NCBI RefSeq assembly: GCF_000427805.1
Contig: NZ_ATYS01000011.1
Coordinates: 93,573-157,572, forward strand
From: Budvicia aquatica DSM 5075 = ATCC 35567
GTDB lineage: Bacteria > Pseudomonadota > Gammaproteobacteria > Enterobacterales > Enterobacteriaceae
Direction: 5' to 3'
DNA: 64,000 nt
Below are positions 41,174 to 51,116 of this stretch, in pieces (the first letter of the stretch is position 1; every line of letters starts with the position of its first letter). The notes under the pieces are model-generated. The model did no database searches, had not been told where the DNA came from, and saw nothing but the letters and a program-made list of their open reading frames with translations. The position numbers were made by a program, and so were the translations under genes.

Positions 41174-41944
41174 ATGAAAAAGAACATGGTTATTGGCGTA
41201 AGCCTTTCTGCCGTAGCGGTCGTGATTTTCGGTGGCTGGTTAATCTGGCAGTACCTATTTCCGACGCCTATTGCCCAATGGGTGTTTTACGGTGAAAAAC
41301 CATCTGAAGTTCGTGGATACTCTTATCCTCCGGCAAAGGACAGTGCGACAGGCCGCGTTGAAAATAGGCCTGAAACGCCTGAGGGCGACGGTGCACTGTT
41401 AACCCAATGGGTCGATGCTAAACAGTGTTCACTGACCGTTAAATCCGGCAAAGAAAAAATCATCATAACCCGCTTCAATGAAAGTAATCAGCCAAGCGTT
41501 CAGGTTCGCTATGTGGATGCCCATAATTCAGCCAGTGAACTTAACGTACAGATTAATCAGGGCGTGAGTTTTTGGACTTATCCCGATGAAAAAAATCCGG
41601 CCGAATATATCGGTTGGAAGTTTGATAATCTTTCAGGAAAACCCATTCCGATTCGCTATCGTGGTAAAGAGTTATTGGAAGGTACCACCTATAAGCGTTT
41701 AGCCAATGGCAAGTGGTCCTATAAAAGATTCCATCACGGTGAATTGGTTGAAACTAAAGAATTGGAACAGCTACCGGTGATCTCTTCAGAACACCAAGAG
41801 CATGAACAGGAGCTGACCCGTAAAGCTAATCAGTGGCTCAGCCATAAGTTACAAAGGCTATCGGAGAGCTTATCCGTTCCCATTCCCGATCAATGGCTGA
41901 GCATCGACAGCGATCCTTGCCAGTCGGTGAATGCTGAAATATAA
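41174..41944 (+). CDS. Hypothetical membrane-anchored protein
   Basis: A 256-residue protein with a single N-terminal hydrophobic segment (about residues 6-27, SLSAVAVVIFGGWLIWQYLF) without an obvious cleavage site, so probably an inner-membrane anchor with a periplasmic domain. The outer part is hydrophilic with two cysteines (KQCSL and SDPCQ). No family recognised. The ATG at 41174 is preferred; an upstream in-frame GTG at 41162 adds four residues. It lies between rlmJ and gor and may be read through from rlmJ (38-base gap). Confidence 0.65.
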   Translation: MKKNMVIGVSLSAVAVVIFGGWLIWQYLFPTPIAQWVFYGEKPSEVRGYSYPPAKDSATGRVENRPETPEGDGALLTQWVDAKQCSLTVKSGKEKIIITRFNESNQPSVQVRYVDAHNSASELNVQINQGVSFWTYPDEKNPAEYIGWKFDNLSGKPIPIRYRGKELLEGTTYKRLANGKWSYKRFHHGELVETKELEQLPVISSEHQEHEQELTRKANQWLSHKLQRLSESLSVPIPDQWLSIDSDPCQSVNAEI

Positions 41945-42077
41945 GGCTAGAATTGATATCTATGCCTGTAATACTTCAAAGTAATAAACAGTACGATAAC
42001 CGGTTCTTTCATTCTGCAGCGCGTTATGAGAACCTTTTATTATCCCCTCTTAGCTATAGAGAGAAGTAGAAAACACC

Positions 42078-43430
42078 ATGACTAGACATTATGACTATCT
42101 TGCTATCGGCGGCGGCAGTGGCGGTATTGCCTCTATAAATCGCGCTGCATCTTACGGAAAAAAATGCGCCATTATCGAGGCTAAATACCTTGGCGGAACT
42201 TGCGTAAACGTAGGTTGTGTCCCTAAAAAAATCATGTGGCATGCGGCACAAATAGCCGAGGCGATCCATCTTTATGGCCCGGATTACGGTTTCGATACTA
42301 CCGTCAATAGCTTTGACTGGAAGAAACTCATTGCCAGCCGTAGCGCTTATATCGATCGAATTCATCAGTCTTACGATCGCGTATTGGGCAATAACAAAGT
42401 CGACGTTATCACGGGTTTTGCCCGTTTTGTTGATGCCCATACGGTTGAAGTTAACGGCGAAAAAATTACCGCTGACCATATTCTGATTGCCACTGGAGGT
42501 CGCCCAGCAATCCCATCGATTCCGGGTGCAGAACACGGCATTAATTCCGATGGTTTCTTTGAACTAGATGCCATGCCTAAGCGCGTTGCTGTTGTCGGTG
42601 CGGGCTATATTGCAGTAGAGATCGCCGGCGTATTAAACGGACTGGGTGCAGAAACTCACCTGTTTGTGCGTAAACATGCTCCGTTACGTACTTTTGATCC
42701 AATGATTGTTGAAGCATTGGTTGAAGTTATGGCGGCTGAAGGCCCGATGCTACATACCGATTCTATACCTAAATCGATTACTAAAAATGCAGACGGCAGC
42801 CTGACTCTGGCTCTGGAAAACGGAACCGAGCAGGTAGTTGATTGTCTGATCTGGGCTATTGGTCGTGAACCGGCTACTGACAACATTAATCTGGAAGCGG
42901 CGGGAATTAAAACCAACGAACGTGGCTATATCCCGGTTGATAAGTTCCAGAATACTAACGTTGCCGGCGTATATGCCGTTGGCGATAATACGGGTGCAGT
43001 AGAACTGACGCCGGTTGCGGTTGCAGCAGGCCGTCGTTTATCTGAGCGCCTGTTTAACAACAAGCCTGACGAACATCTGGACTTCACCAATATTCCGACC
43101 GTAGTCTTCAGTCACCCGCCTATCGGCACCATCGGTTTAACCGAGACTCAGGCCCGTGAACAATATGGTGACGATCAGGTTAAAGTCTATAAATCATCAT
43201 TTACAGCAATGTATACCGCTGTAACCTCCCATCGCCAGCCGTGCCGGATGAAACTGGTTTGTGCAGGTAAAGAGGAGAAGATCGTTGGTATCCACGGCAT
43301 CGGCTTTGGTATGGATGAGATTCTACAAGGTTTTGCCGTTGCCGTTAAAATGGGTGCGACCAAGAAAGACTTTGATAACACCGTTGCTATCCACCCGACG
43401 GCGGCAGAAGAGTTTGTTACTATGCGTTAA
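42078..43430 (+). CDS. gor: Glutathione reductase
   Basis: Gor keeps glutathione reduced with NADPH and FAD. The 450-residue protein has the FAD fold [20 protein letters not shown] in parts, the redox disulfide [13 protein letters not shown] (Cys42, Cys47), the NADPH fold [17 protein letters not shown] followed by FVRKHAPLR with the NADP-selective arginine, AVGDNTG, and the active-site base [12 protein letters not shown] at the C-terminus. A strong terminator follows. Confidence 0.98.
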   Translation: MTRHYDYLAIGGGSGGIASINRAASYGKKCAIIEAKYLGGTCVNVGCVPKKIMWHAAQIAEAIHLYGPDYGFDTTVNSFDWKKLIASRSAYIDRIHQSYDRVLGNNKVDVITGFARFVDAHTVEVNGEKITADHILIATGGRPAIPSIPGAEHGINSDGFFELDAMPKRVAVVGAGYIAVEIAGVLNGLGAETHLFVRKHAPLRTFDPMIVEALVEVMAAEGPMLHTDSIPKSITKNADGSLTLALENGTEQVVDCLIWAIGREPATDNINLEAAGIKTNERGYIPVDKFQNTNVAGVYAVGDNTGAVELTPVAVAAGRRLSERLFNNKPDEHLDFTNIPTVVFSHPPIGTIGLTETQAREQYGDDQVKVYKSSFTAMYTAVTSHRQPCRMKLVCAGKEEKIVGIHGIGFGMDEILQGFAVAVKMGATKKDFDNTVAIHPTAAEEFVTMR

Positions 43431-43478
43431 ATCTACGCGCTAAACCTGCGCAATAAAATGTGCAGCATAAGTCACCGA

Positions 43479-43509
43479 AGGCCGGAAACAAAAAGTTTCC
43501 GGCCTTTTT
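43479..43509 (+). terminator. Terminator after gor
   Basis: Stem AGGCCGGAAAC / GTTTCCGGCCT (43479-43489 with 43495-43505), 5-base loop, then TTTTC. Confidence 0.92.
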
Positions 43510-43642
43510 CTTTTTAAGCGGTTACCCTGTTGTACACCGCCGCCCTCACGTTTGGTGATAAGGCGGCAACTCTGCTAATATAAATAGGATAACTATTGGT
43601 TATTCCTAGTATTTTTATTCAATCAATTATCGGCTGATATGT

Positions 43643-44566
43643 ATGCCGGAATCAGGCAGAAAGAATTTTTCGATGAAAAGTGTCATTGCTACCACCGCCA
43701 AAATCATAGATAGAATCAAGGCCTACCCAAGCGTTGCTCACCTAATTCGGGCGACGGAACGCTTTAACGATCGCATGGGCAGCCAGTTTGGTGCGGCCAT
43801 TACCTATTTTTCATTTCTGTCACTGATTCCAATTTTGATGGTGTCATTTGCCGCCGCCGGTTTTGTGCTGGCTTCAAATCCCGAGCTATTAGCCGAGCTG
43901 ATTAATAAAATTGTCACCAGCGTATCCGATCCAAGCCTGGCCAATACGCTGGAGAATACGGTTAATACTGCGATAAGACAGCGTACTACGGTCGGAATCA
44001 GTGGATTACTGGTAGCACTCTATTCTGGTATTAGCTGGATGGGGAACCTGCGTGAAGCCGTCAGGGCACAAACAAGAGACGTCTGGGAACGTAATCCCGA
44101 AGATAAAGAAAAGGTCTACTTCCGCTATACCAAGGACTTTATCTCCCTTACCGGATTAGTCACCGCCCTGATACTGACCATAACCCTCACCTCGATTGCC
44201 GGCTCAGCCCAACAAAGCATCGTTAATATACTCGGTTTGGGTGATATCGCCTGGTTACGACCGGCGTTAACAATCATCGCTATGAGTATTTCCATTGCAG
44301 CAAACTACCTGATGTTTTTATGGATTTTCTGGATGTTACCCAAACAGCGGCCAAATACCCAAGCGTTGCTCAAAGGTACGCTGCTAGCCGCCATCGGCTT
44401 CGAGGTGATTAAATTTATTATGACCATCACCCTTCCTCAGTTAGCCAGATCGCCATCAGGAGCAGCCTTCGGTTCAATTATTGGCCTGTTGGCATTTTTC
44501 TACTTTTTCGCCCGCCTGACGCTATTCTGCGCAGCATGGATTGCCACGGCTAAAGAGAATAAGTAA
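43643..44566 (+). CDS. yhjD: Inner-membrane protein YhjD (YihY/BrkB superfamily)
   Basis: YhjD is a polytopic inner-membrane protein; mutants of it suppress loss of Kdo transferase or MsbA functions in E. coli, pointing to a role near lipid A traffic. The 307-residue protein matches E. coli YhjD from AHLIRATERFNDRMGSQFGAAITYFSFLS in parts to FFARLTLFCAAWIATA, with about six membrane segments. The N-terminus is shorter than in E. coli. Start uncertain: ATG at 43643, or 43673 with weak sites for both. Confidence 0.92.
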   Translation: MPESGRKNFSMKSVIATTAKIIDRIKAYPSVAHLIRATERFNDRMGSQFGAAITYFSFLSLIPILMVSFAAAGFVLASNPELLAELINKIVTSVSDPSLANTLENTVNTAIRQRTTVGISGLLVALYSGISWMGNLREAVRAQTRDVWERNPEDKEKVYFRYTKDFISLTGLVTALILTITLTSIAGSAQQSIVNILGLGDIAWLRPALTIIAMSISIAANYLMFLWIFWMLPKQRPNTQALLKGTLLAAIGFEVIKFIMTITLPQLARSPSGAAFGSIIGLLAFFYFFARLTLFCAAWIATAKENK

Positions 44567-44695
44567 CGCTCTCTGGTACTGACGTCTGGTAACATAAATT
44601 AAAACTGAAACATTGTTTTATTTACCTTGACTATCAATCCCGAAGTTATAAAACTAACGCCAGCCAATTCATAAAATCAAGACTGGGATGCCTCA

Positions 44696-45628
44696 ATGAC
44701 GACCAAGAAAATTGCCATCATCGGCGAATGTATGATTGAACTCTCTGAAAAGGGAAGTGACTTAAACCGCGGGTTTGGCGGTGATACGCTAAATACCTCC
44801 GTTTATATTGCCCGTCAGGTACCGGCTGATGCGTTAGCCGTCCATTATGTCACTGCATTAGGAACCGACAGCTTTAGCCACGAAATGTTGGCAACCTGGC
44901 AAAAAGAGCATGTAAAAACCGATCTGGTTCAGCAAATGGACGATAAGTTACCCGGTCTTTATTACATTGAAACAGATGATACCGGCGAGCGTAAATTCTA
45001 CTACTGGCGTAATGATGCCGCAGCCCGTTACTGGTTATCCAGTGATAAATCAGAGGCTATCTGCCAGCAGCTTGCCCACTTTGATTTTATCTATTTGAGC
45101 GGGATCAGCATCGCTATTCTGAATGCCGATAGCCGCAACAAGCTGGTCGCTCTGCTAAAAGAGTGTCGCAGCAACGGCGGCAAGGTTATTTTCGATAATA
45201 ACTACCGCCCGCGCCTATGGCAGAACCGCGAAGAAAGCCAGCAGGCTTACCATGATATTTTATCCTGTACCGATATCGCATTCCTGACGTTAGACGATGA
45301 AGACCTGTTATGGGGTGTAGAGCCGCCTGAAAGCGTAATTACCCGGACTCAGGCTTTAGGCGTATCAGAAATTATTATTAAACGCGGCGCTGATTCGTGT
45401 ATTGTCGCGACGCATAGCAGTGTGGATGACGTTCCGGCGCTCAAATTGCCGAAAGAAAAAGTGATTGATACTACCGCCGCCGGAGATTCATTCAGTGCAG
45501 GCTACCTGTCTGTTCGCCTTCTGGGTGGCAGCGTAACTGATGCTGCTAAGCGCGGGCACCTGACCGCCAGCACGGTAATCCAATACCGCGGGGCTATCAT
45601 TCCTCGGGAAGCAATGCCTAAGGTATAA
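44696..45628 (+). CDS. kdgK: 2-dehydro-3-deoxygluconokinase
   Basis: KdgK phosphorylates 2-keto-3-deoxygluconate for the KDPG aldolase step of sugar-acid catabolism. The 310-residue PfkB-family protein starts KIAIIGECMIELSEK, has NRGFGGDTLNTSVYIAR, the ribokinase-type signature VIDTTAAGDSFSAGYLS with the catalytic aspartate, and IIKRGADSCIV. Location next to yhjJ is as in E. coli. Confidence 0.95.
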   Translation: MTTKKIAIIGECMIELSEKGSDLNRGFGGDTLNTSVYIARQVPADALAVHYVTALGTDSFSHEMLATWQKEHVKTDLVQQMDDKLPGLYYIETDDTGERKFYYWRNDAAARYWLSSDKSEAICQQLAHFDFIYLSGISIAILNADSRNKLVALLKECRSNGGKVIFDNNYRPRLWQNREESQQAYHDILSCTDIAFLTLDDEDLLWGVEPPESVITRTQALGVSEIIIKRGADSCIVATHSSVDDVPALKLPKEKVIDTTAAGDSFSAGYLSVRLLGGSVTDAAKRGHLTASTVIQYRGAIIPREAMPKV

Positions 45629-45666
45629 GCTTGCGAGTAGCATTGCAGTAAGCCAATAAATAGATA

Positions 45667-45707
45667 AAAAAATCCCCCGCCGCGATGATGCGCCCGGGGG
45701 ATTTTTT
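45667..45707. terminator. Bidirectional terminator between kdgK and yhjJ
   Basis: Stem AAAAAATCCCCC / GGGGGATTTTTT (45667-45678 with 45696-45707) between convergent genes, with A/T runs on both flanks. Confidence 0.88.
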
Positions 45708-45739
45708 ATCGATAGTCGATATATGGCACCCGTTGGTGA

Positions 45740-47191
45740 TTAATGTGTTTTTACGCTCTCTTCTGCTTTAGGTGTCATAATAGCGTCAAACAGTTCCGAT
45801 AATGCCGTCACGTTCTCCTCAGGCTCGCCAGCGGGCTGAGTCAGTACTAACGTCGGTTTAATCGTGAGCAACTGATGAATTTTAGTGTTCACGATGGTCA
45901 AATCTAAATTATCTAAAAATTTCTGCCGTATTTGCTGATATTGCTCTGGATCTACGGTCACCGAACCGGCTTTTTGGGCTAATAGATACTTAGCCATAAT
46001 CTCAGTAGTATCGGTTTTCGCGTAGGTTGAAATGGACTGGGCTAGCTCATCTTTATTAGCGCTAACTAATGCCGCCAGCTCTTCACTGGTAACGCCATCA
46101 GCATTTAGCTTAACCAGCTCAGTGGCAATGAATTTCAAACTTGGCTTAAGCGCCGGCAAAGGCGCATCAAGCGTCATATGGCATTCATTGCGCTGAAACT
46201 GCATCTGGCAGGTCAAATCTAAAATAGTCCCCTTTAGAACGCTACGGCTTAGCTTTTGGCTAAGGCGATTCTTAATCAGTTGATTGGCAATATTGCCAAC
46301 CCACTGCCGCTCTAACGAGGCTGAATTAATAACCGGGTGCCATGGATCATCCCAAATTAACGTCAGACGATCTTTTGATACTACCGGCGATAAGAAATTA
46401 ACCGGTTTAGCCGGTAATGCGGTCAATACGGCGATAGTTGCAGGACTGGTACGCTTACCGGTCATTCCACCAAAGGCTTTATTAATCTGATCGGCTAATG
46501 CCCTGCGGTCTACGTTACCGACAACGTATAGCGTCATAGCATCCGGCGTATACCATTTCTGATAAAAAGCCTTTAGCTGTTCGACATCTGCATCAGCAGC
46601 AATTGGCTGACCGGGCTCATGGCCCATCAGCGGAGAATTTTTAATGCGATAACGCCACCATGCGTCATTAATCCCAGCCGGAAGCGTCACCAACGGTGAA
46701 GCGGGCGTATTACGGCTGGCTTCAATGCGTTGTTCATCCAGTTGCGGATTAGCAACTGCATCCGATAGCCAGCTAAAAGCTTCTTTTAATAGCTCGGGTT
46801 TATTATTCGGCAGGCTAAGATTGTAGCGAGTGTAATCGTAAGAGACTTCAACCAACGATTTAGGATCGGTATCCGGTGTAATTTGCGCAAGCAGTGCCTG
46901 CACTTGCTCTGGTGCGAAGTTAACAGTCTGTACAACTGCTGACTGAGGGAGCAAATAAGAGAAACCAACCTGAGGAATACTTTCTTGCAGAGACCCGGCA
47001 TTAATATCTAAGCGGATTTCTATTTTATCACTGGGGCGATGTGGTGTAGTCAGGACTTGCCATTTAAAACCATTCTCCAACTTCCCCTCTTGCCACGCAG
47101 GATCTGGTCGTAATGGTTCAGCCTGCACGCAGGTCCCCGCCATGATGAACAACATACCGCCAATGGCGGAAAGTAAATACTTACCCTGCAT
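45740..47191 (-). CDS. yhjJ: M16-like periplasmic protein YhjJ
   Basis: A 483-residue exported protein with the fold of M16 (pitrilysin-type) peptidases. The signal peptide ends near GTCVQA. The first domain keeps ENGFKWQVLTTPHRPSDKIEIRL and the typical FYQKWYTPDAMTLYVVGNVD, but the zinc motif HxxEH is replaced around residue 80 by FSYLLPQSA, so it should not be a peptidase; E. coli YhjJ also lacks it. I chose the ATG at 47191 (GAGGA upstream) over the ATG at 47203. Confidence 0.92.
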   Translation of the reverse strand: MQGKYLLSAIGGMLFIMAGTCVQAEPLRPDPAWQEGKLENGFKWQVLTTPHRPSDKIEIRLDINAGSLQESIPQVGFSYLLPQSAVVQTVNFAPEQVQALLAQITPDTDPKSLVEVSYDYTRYNLSLPNNKPELLKEAFSWLSDAVANPQLDEQRIEASRNTPASPLVTLPAGINDAWWRYRIKNSPLMGHEPGQPIAADADVEQLKAFYQKWYTPDAMTLYVVGNVDRRALADQINKAFGGMTGKRTSPATIAVLTALPAKPVNFLSPVVSKDRLTLIWDDPWHPVINSASLERQWVGNIANQLIKNRLSQKLSRSVLKGTILDLTCQMQFQRNECHMTLDAPLPALKPSLKFIATELVKLNADGVTSEELAALVSANKDELAQSISTYAKTDTTEIMAKYLLAQKAGSVTVDPEQYQQIRQKFLDNLDLTIVNTKIHQLLTIKPTLVLTQPAGEPEENVTALSELFDAIMTPKAEESVKTH

Positions 47192-47446
47192 ATAAATCCT
47201 CATTCACTACGTGTATCAGCCCAGCATAATAATCATAGCGCTGATAGCGGATGTCTACGTTCCTTCGTTTTTATGTCATATAAAGTAAAAACGGAGACTA
47301 TCTGAGTATGGTGCAATGTTACTACCATTTGCACGATAAAACTGATGGCTGACTTGCAAATAAGGACATTATGCAGAGAATCCCGGCAGCGGCAAGCTAC
47401 CGGGAAGCAAAGAGGTGACAGGTGATTAGAAATTAAACAAATTTAG

Positions 47447-48730
47447 TTATAAAGGAGCAATTGCTTCTTTTTTCTTACCTTGGTTGTTTAATTCGTAGTG
47501 CAATGTCTCTTCATCTATCTGACGACACCACTTGGCAACAACAACGGTTGCAACACCGTTACCAATCAGATTGGTCAGCGCACGGGCCTCTGACATGAAG
47601 CGGTCAATACCCAGAATCAGCGCTAATCCTGCCAGTGGCAAATGACCCACCGCAGAGATAGTTGCCGCCAGAACGATAAAGCCACTGCCTGTTACACCGG
47701 CAGCACCTTTCGATGACAATAGCAGCACCACTAATAAAGTGATCTGATTAAGTATCGACATTTCAGTGTTCGTTGCCTGAGCAATAAAGATTGCGGCCAT
47801 CGTCAGATAAATTGATGTTCCATCCAGATTGAAAGAGTAGCCGGTCGGAATAACCAGGCCTACCACTGATTTCTTACAACCTAAACGCTCCATCTTATCT
47901 AACATACGTGGCAGTACTGACTCCGAAGAAGAGGTACCCAGTACAATCAACAGTTCTTCTTTGATATAGCGAATAAATTTGAAGATGTTGAAACCAAAAC
48001 CTTTAGCAATACCGCCGATCACGAAGACGACGAAGATAACGCAGGTCAGGTAGAAACACAGGATTAACTGGCCTAACTGAACCAAAGAGCCTACGCCGTA
48101 CTTACCAATGGTAAAGGCCATGGCCCCGAAGGCACCGATAGGTGCTAAGCGCATGATCATATTGATAATGCCGAAAATGACTCGGGAGAAGCTGTCGATC
48201 ACGTTGAAAACCAACTGACCCTTCTCGCCTAAGCGATGTAAAGCAAAACCAAACAGAACGGCAAACAGCAGAACCTGAAGGATATTACCGCTGGCAAATG
48301 CACCTACTGCGCTGCCAGGAATAACATCAAGCAAGAATGCCACAATTCCCTGAGACTTAGCGGCTTCAGCATAAGCAGTAACCGCGGTTACATCTAACTG
48401 GCTGGCATCAATGTTCATGCCTGCGCCCGGCTTAACCACGTTAACCACGATTAAACCAATCAACAGTGCCAAAGTACTCACAATTTCAAAATAGAGTAAT
48501 GCAATACCGCCGGTACGACCCACGGCCTTCATACTCTCCATCCCAGCGATACCCGTTACAACAGTACAGAAGATAATCGGGGCAATAATCATTTTAATCA
48601 ATTTGATGAAACCATCACCTAACGGCTTCATTGATGCACCGATTTCAGGGTAAAAATGCCCTAACAGGATCCCGACCGTTATTGCAAATAGCACCTGAAC
48701 GTAAAGCGATTTGAAAAAAGTAAATTTCAT
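47447..48730 (-). CDS. dctA: C4-dicarboxylate/proton symporter DctA
   Basis: DctA imports succinate, fumarate, malate and orotate aerobically. The 427-residue SLC1-family protein has the start [13 protein letters not shown], the serine-rich hairpin [13 protein letters not shown], the substrate-site [23 protein letters not shown] in parts, and [29 protein letters not shown] precedes the ATG. The position between yhjJ and pdeK is as in E. coli. Confidence 0.97.
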   Translation of the reverse strand: MKFTFFKSLYVQVLFAITVGILLGHFYPEIGASMKPLGDGFIKLIKMIIAPIIFCTVVTGIAGMESMKAVGRTGGIALLYFEIVSTLALLIGLIVVNVVKPGAGMNIDASQLDVTAVTAYAEAAKSQGIVAFLLDVIPGSAVGAFASGNILQVLLFAVLFGFALHRLGEKGQLVFNVIDSFSRVIFGIINMIMRLAPIGAFGAMAFTIGKYGVGSLVQLGQLILCFYLTCVIFVVFVIGGIAKGFGFNIFKFIRYIKEELLIVLGTSSSESVLPRMLDKMERLGCKKSVVGLVIPTGYSFNLDGTSIYLTMAAIFIAQATNTEMSILNQITLLVVLLLSSKGAAGVTGSGFIVLAATISAVGHLPLAGLALILGIDRFMSEARALTNLIGNGVATVVVAKWCRQIDEETLHYELNNQGKKKEAIAPL

Positions 48731-48966
48731 AGTGTGTCCTTAACTCATTTAGCAACACGGTATAGAGCGCTGGAAAATAACATTCAATTAACACCGTGGA
48801 TATTAATTTGTGAAGGAAAGTATAGATAAACAACAGAAATATGAACTGGATCGCATCACAGAGGGGCGTCGGGCTGAATTTATAACCGGATGTGTTTATT
48901 CAAGAAATTAGAATTATATGACTAATAGTTAACATATGTATTCAGCATGTAAAAACCAGGGTGTCT

Positions 48967-50964
48967 CTAAAGCGTAGTTATATATCGTTGTTTAAATACA
49001 TCGTAGGGCAGCGCCTGAGAGAACAAATAGCCTTGAGCAAAATTAATTCCCTGAGAGACCAGCCAGTCGGCCTGCTCTTGAGTCTCGACGCCTTCAGCCA
49101 CAACCTTAAGGTCCAGCGTTTGGGCAATAGACTTGACGATCAGCACCAAGTCACCGTCTCTCGGAACGCTATCAATAAAGCTTTTATCTATTTTCAGCAG
49201 GTTAACCGGCAGGCGTTTCAGATAGTTAAGATTGCAGTATCCGGTGCCAAAATCATCCAGAGCAATAGAGATACCCAGGTTTTGTATTTGAGTTAACAGC
49301 GGCAAAACCGCAGCCAAATCGTAAATATAGGCCGTTTCAGTTAGCTCGATCGTTAACTTCTCCGGACTAAAGCTATAGCGTTCAAGCAGCAACTCCAGAC
49401 GGTTAATCGCATTAGGCTGCAAAAGCTGTAGTGCAGAAATATTAACGGATAATGTAAGCGGGATCCCCTGCAGACTCCATTCAGTTAAAATCTGACACGC
49501 CTCTTCAACCACCCAATGGCCTAGTTGCAGAATCAATCCAGCCTCTTCAGCTAGGGGAATAAAATCCTGAGGGAAACGAATATCATTTTCAGCGTAGTGC
49601 CAGCGAATCAGCGCCTCTGCGCCATAAACCTTGCCGCTGACCATATTTATCTGAGGCTGTAGATAAAGGCGGAACTGATTTTCTTTGATTCCGCGAACAA
49701 TCTCACTTTCCAGCCGAAGCCGCGACTGGATTGCATTGGTCATGTCCGGTTCAAAGAATAAAATCTGATTCTTGCCCCGGCGCTGAGCCAATAACATAGC
49801 GGACTGAGCGTTACCGATCAGTCGGTCAACGGTTTCACCATCATTGGGATACTGCGCAATACCCATACTGGCAATCGGTGAAAGATGAAACTCATTAATA
49901 TTAACCGGCAATACTATTTGTTCCATCAATCGCTGGGCCAGTTGCATAACCTGAAGCGGAGTCTCATTGGATCTATTTAAAACTATCAGTTCTTCCCCCT
50001 GCATGCGGGCTAATACACAGTTCTCACTGAGCAGTGACTTGATGCGCCCTGCCACATCAACTAAAAACCGATCGCCCTGTTCTTGACCAACCACTCTGGA
50101 CACTTCCTTTAGGGAATCAAGATTAATAAACAATAGGCTAAATACCGCTTTCGATTGCGTACTATTATTGAGCTGCTGCCGAAGAAGTTCCTGAAAAAGA
50201 GAGTAATTAGGCAAGTCCGTCAACGGGTCTCTGGTACTCATCCGGCTTAGCTGGCTATGAGCCTTCACCAAAGCCTGTTGGTTGCGGTTGTAATTACGGA
50301 CCAACATACCCAGCTCATCATCCTGATGGCGAATAGGTAAAGTCAGCTGGTGGTACTGAATATTCTCGGAAGACTGCAGCCGTAAGTCATTAGCTATATT
50401 GCGCAATGGATAAACCAGTAAACGATTCAGGAACCAGCTAATAGAGATTGATAGCATCAGAGCCAGTAATAAATAGGTGGCCAGAACCGTTGATAGCTTA
50501 TGCAGCGTGTATTGATATAGCTTGTATGAATCAGCTTCAAGAATCAGATATCCCATCGGCAACGGATCTATTGCATAGTGCTCCGGCGAATACAGTGGAA
50601 TTGATGTGGTAATAGGCAGCGACAGAAGTTGTGAAAAATAGTCCGGAACGTTGCCGAATTGAATTCCCCGGCTGTGTATAGAGATGAGTTCTGAATGAAT
50701 CACTACGCTGGCTTTACTCAACATGCCAATTTCAATCAGGCTATCCAGCGTTTTTTGAATATCTTTATAGTTTTGATCCCACAGGGCTCGTTCCAGAGGT
50801 TGGGTCACTGAATACGCTATATTATCCAGCTGAATGGCATAATCATTTTTTCTTTGTTGAATGAAATCAAACATTTGCACTATAATAAAAATGCAAATAG
50901 TCGCTAAAGCAACAATCGTCACCAATGACATCTGCTTAATAGTTAGCGAACGCTTTACCAACAA
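48967..50964 (-). CDS. pdeK: Membrane GGDEF-EAL protein, c-di-GMP phosphodiesterase PdeK (YhjK)
   Basis: A 665-residue sensor-effector. Two membrane segments (about 13-32 and 160-180) enclose a periplasmic domain; a HAMP-like linker follows (about 180-245). The GGDEF domain is degenerate: residues 322-326 read QGEEL instead of GGDEF, so cyclase activity is unlikely. The EAL domain looks intact: EALIRW at 450, SVNISALQL, ELTET, DDFGTGYCNL, KIDKSF and AEGVET, hence predicted c-di-GMP phosphodiesterase. Start is TTG at 50964 with GGGAG upstream and aligns with E. coli (MRVSRSLTIKQM). Adjacent to the cellulose operon it probably tunes BcsA through local c-di-GMP. Confidence 0.92.
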   Translation of the reverse strand: MLVKRSLTIKQMSLVTIVALATICIFIIVQMFDFIQQRKNDYAIQLDNIAYSVTQPLERALWDQNYKDIQKTLDSLIEIGMLSKASVVIHSELISIHSRGIQFGNVPDYFSQLLSLPITTSIPLYSPEHYAIDPLPMGYLILEADSYKLYQYTLHKLSTVLATYLLLALMLSISISWFLNRLLVYPLRNIANDLRLQSSENIQYHQLTLPIRHQDDELGMLVRNYNRNQQALVKAHSQLSRMSTRDPLTDLPNYSLFQELLRQQLNNSTQSKAVFSLLFINLDSLKEVSRVVGQEQGDRFLVDVAGRIKSLLSENCVLARMQGEELIVLNRSNETPLQVMQLAQRLMEQIVLPVNINEFHLSPIASMGIAQYPNDGETVDRLIGNAQSAMLLAQRRGKNQILFFEPDMTNAIQSRLRLESEIVRGIKENQFRLYLQPQINMVSGKVYGAEALIRWHYAENDIRFPQDFIPLAEEAGLILQLGHWVVEEACQILTEWSLQGIPLTLSVNISALQLLQPNAINRLELLLERYSFSPEKLTIELTETAYIYDLAAVLPLLTQIQNLGISIALDDFGTGYCNLNYLKRLPVNLLKIDKSFIDSVPRDGDLVLIVKSIAQTLDLKVVAEGVETQEQADWLVSQGINFAQGYLFSQALPYDVFKQRYITTL

Positions 50965-51116
50965 TATATTCTCTCCCGATTGGCGATCTGATCGGACTCT
51001 ATAATTAACCGAACCTACAGAAACCCTACTTTATACCGGAATATCTCTGTATCTCAGTAAAAAATCGAGTCACCGCCGAATATCTTCCTTTGCCTCACGG
51101 AACAATACACATTTTA

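Noticed and set aside
47381..47405. Hairpin downstream of dctA as terminator
   Set aside because: The outer stem is only six pairs with mismatches inside and there is no T-run; too weak to list.
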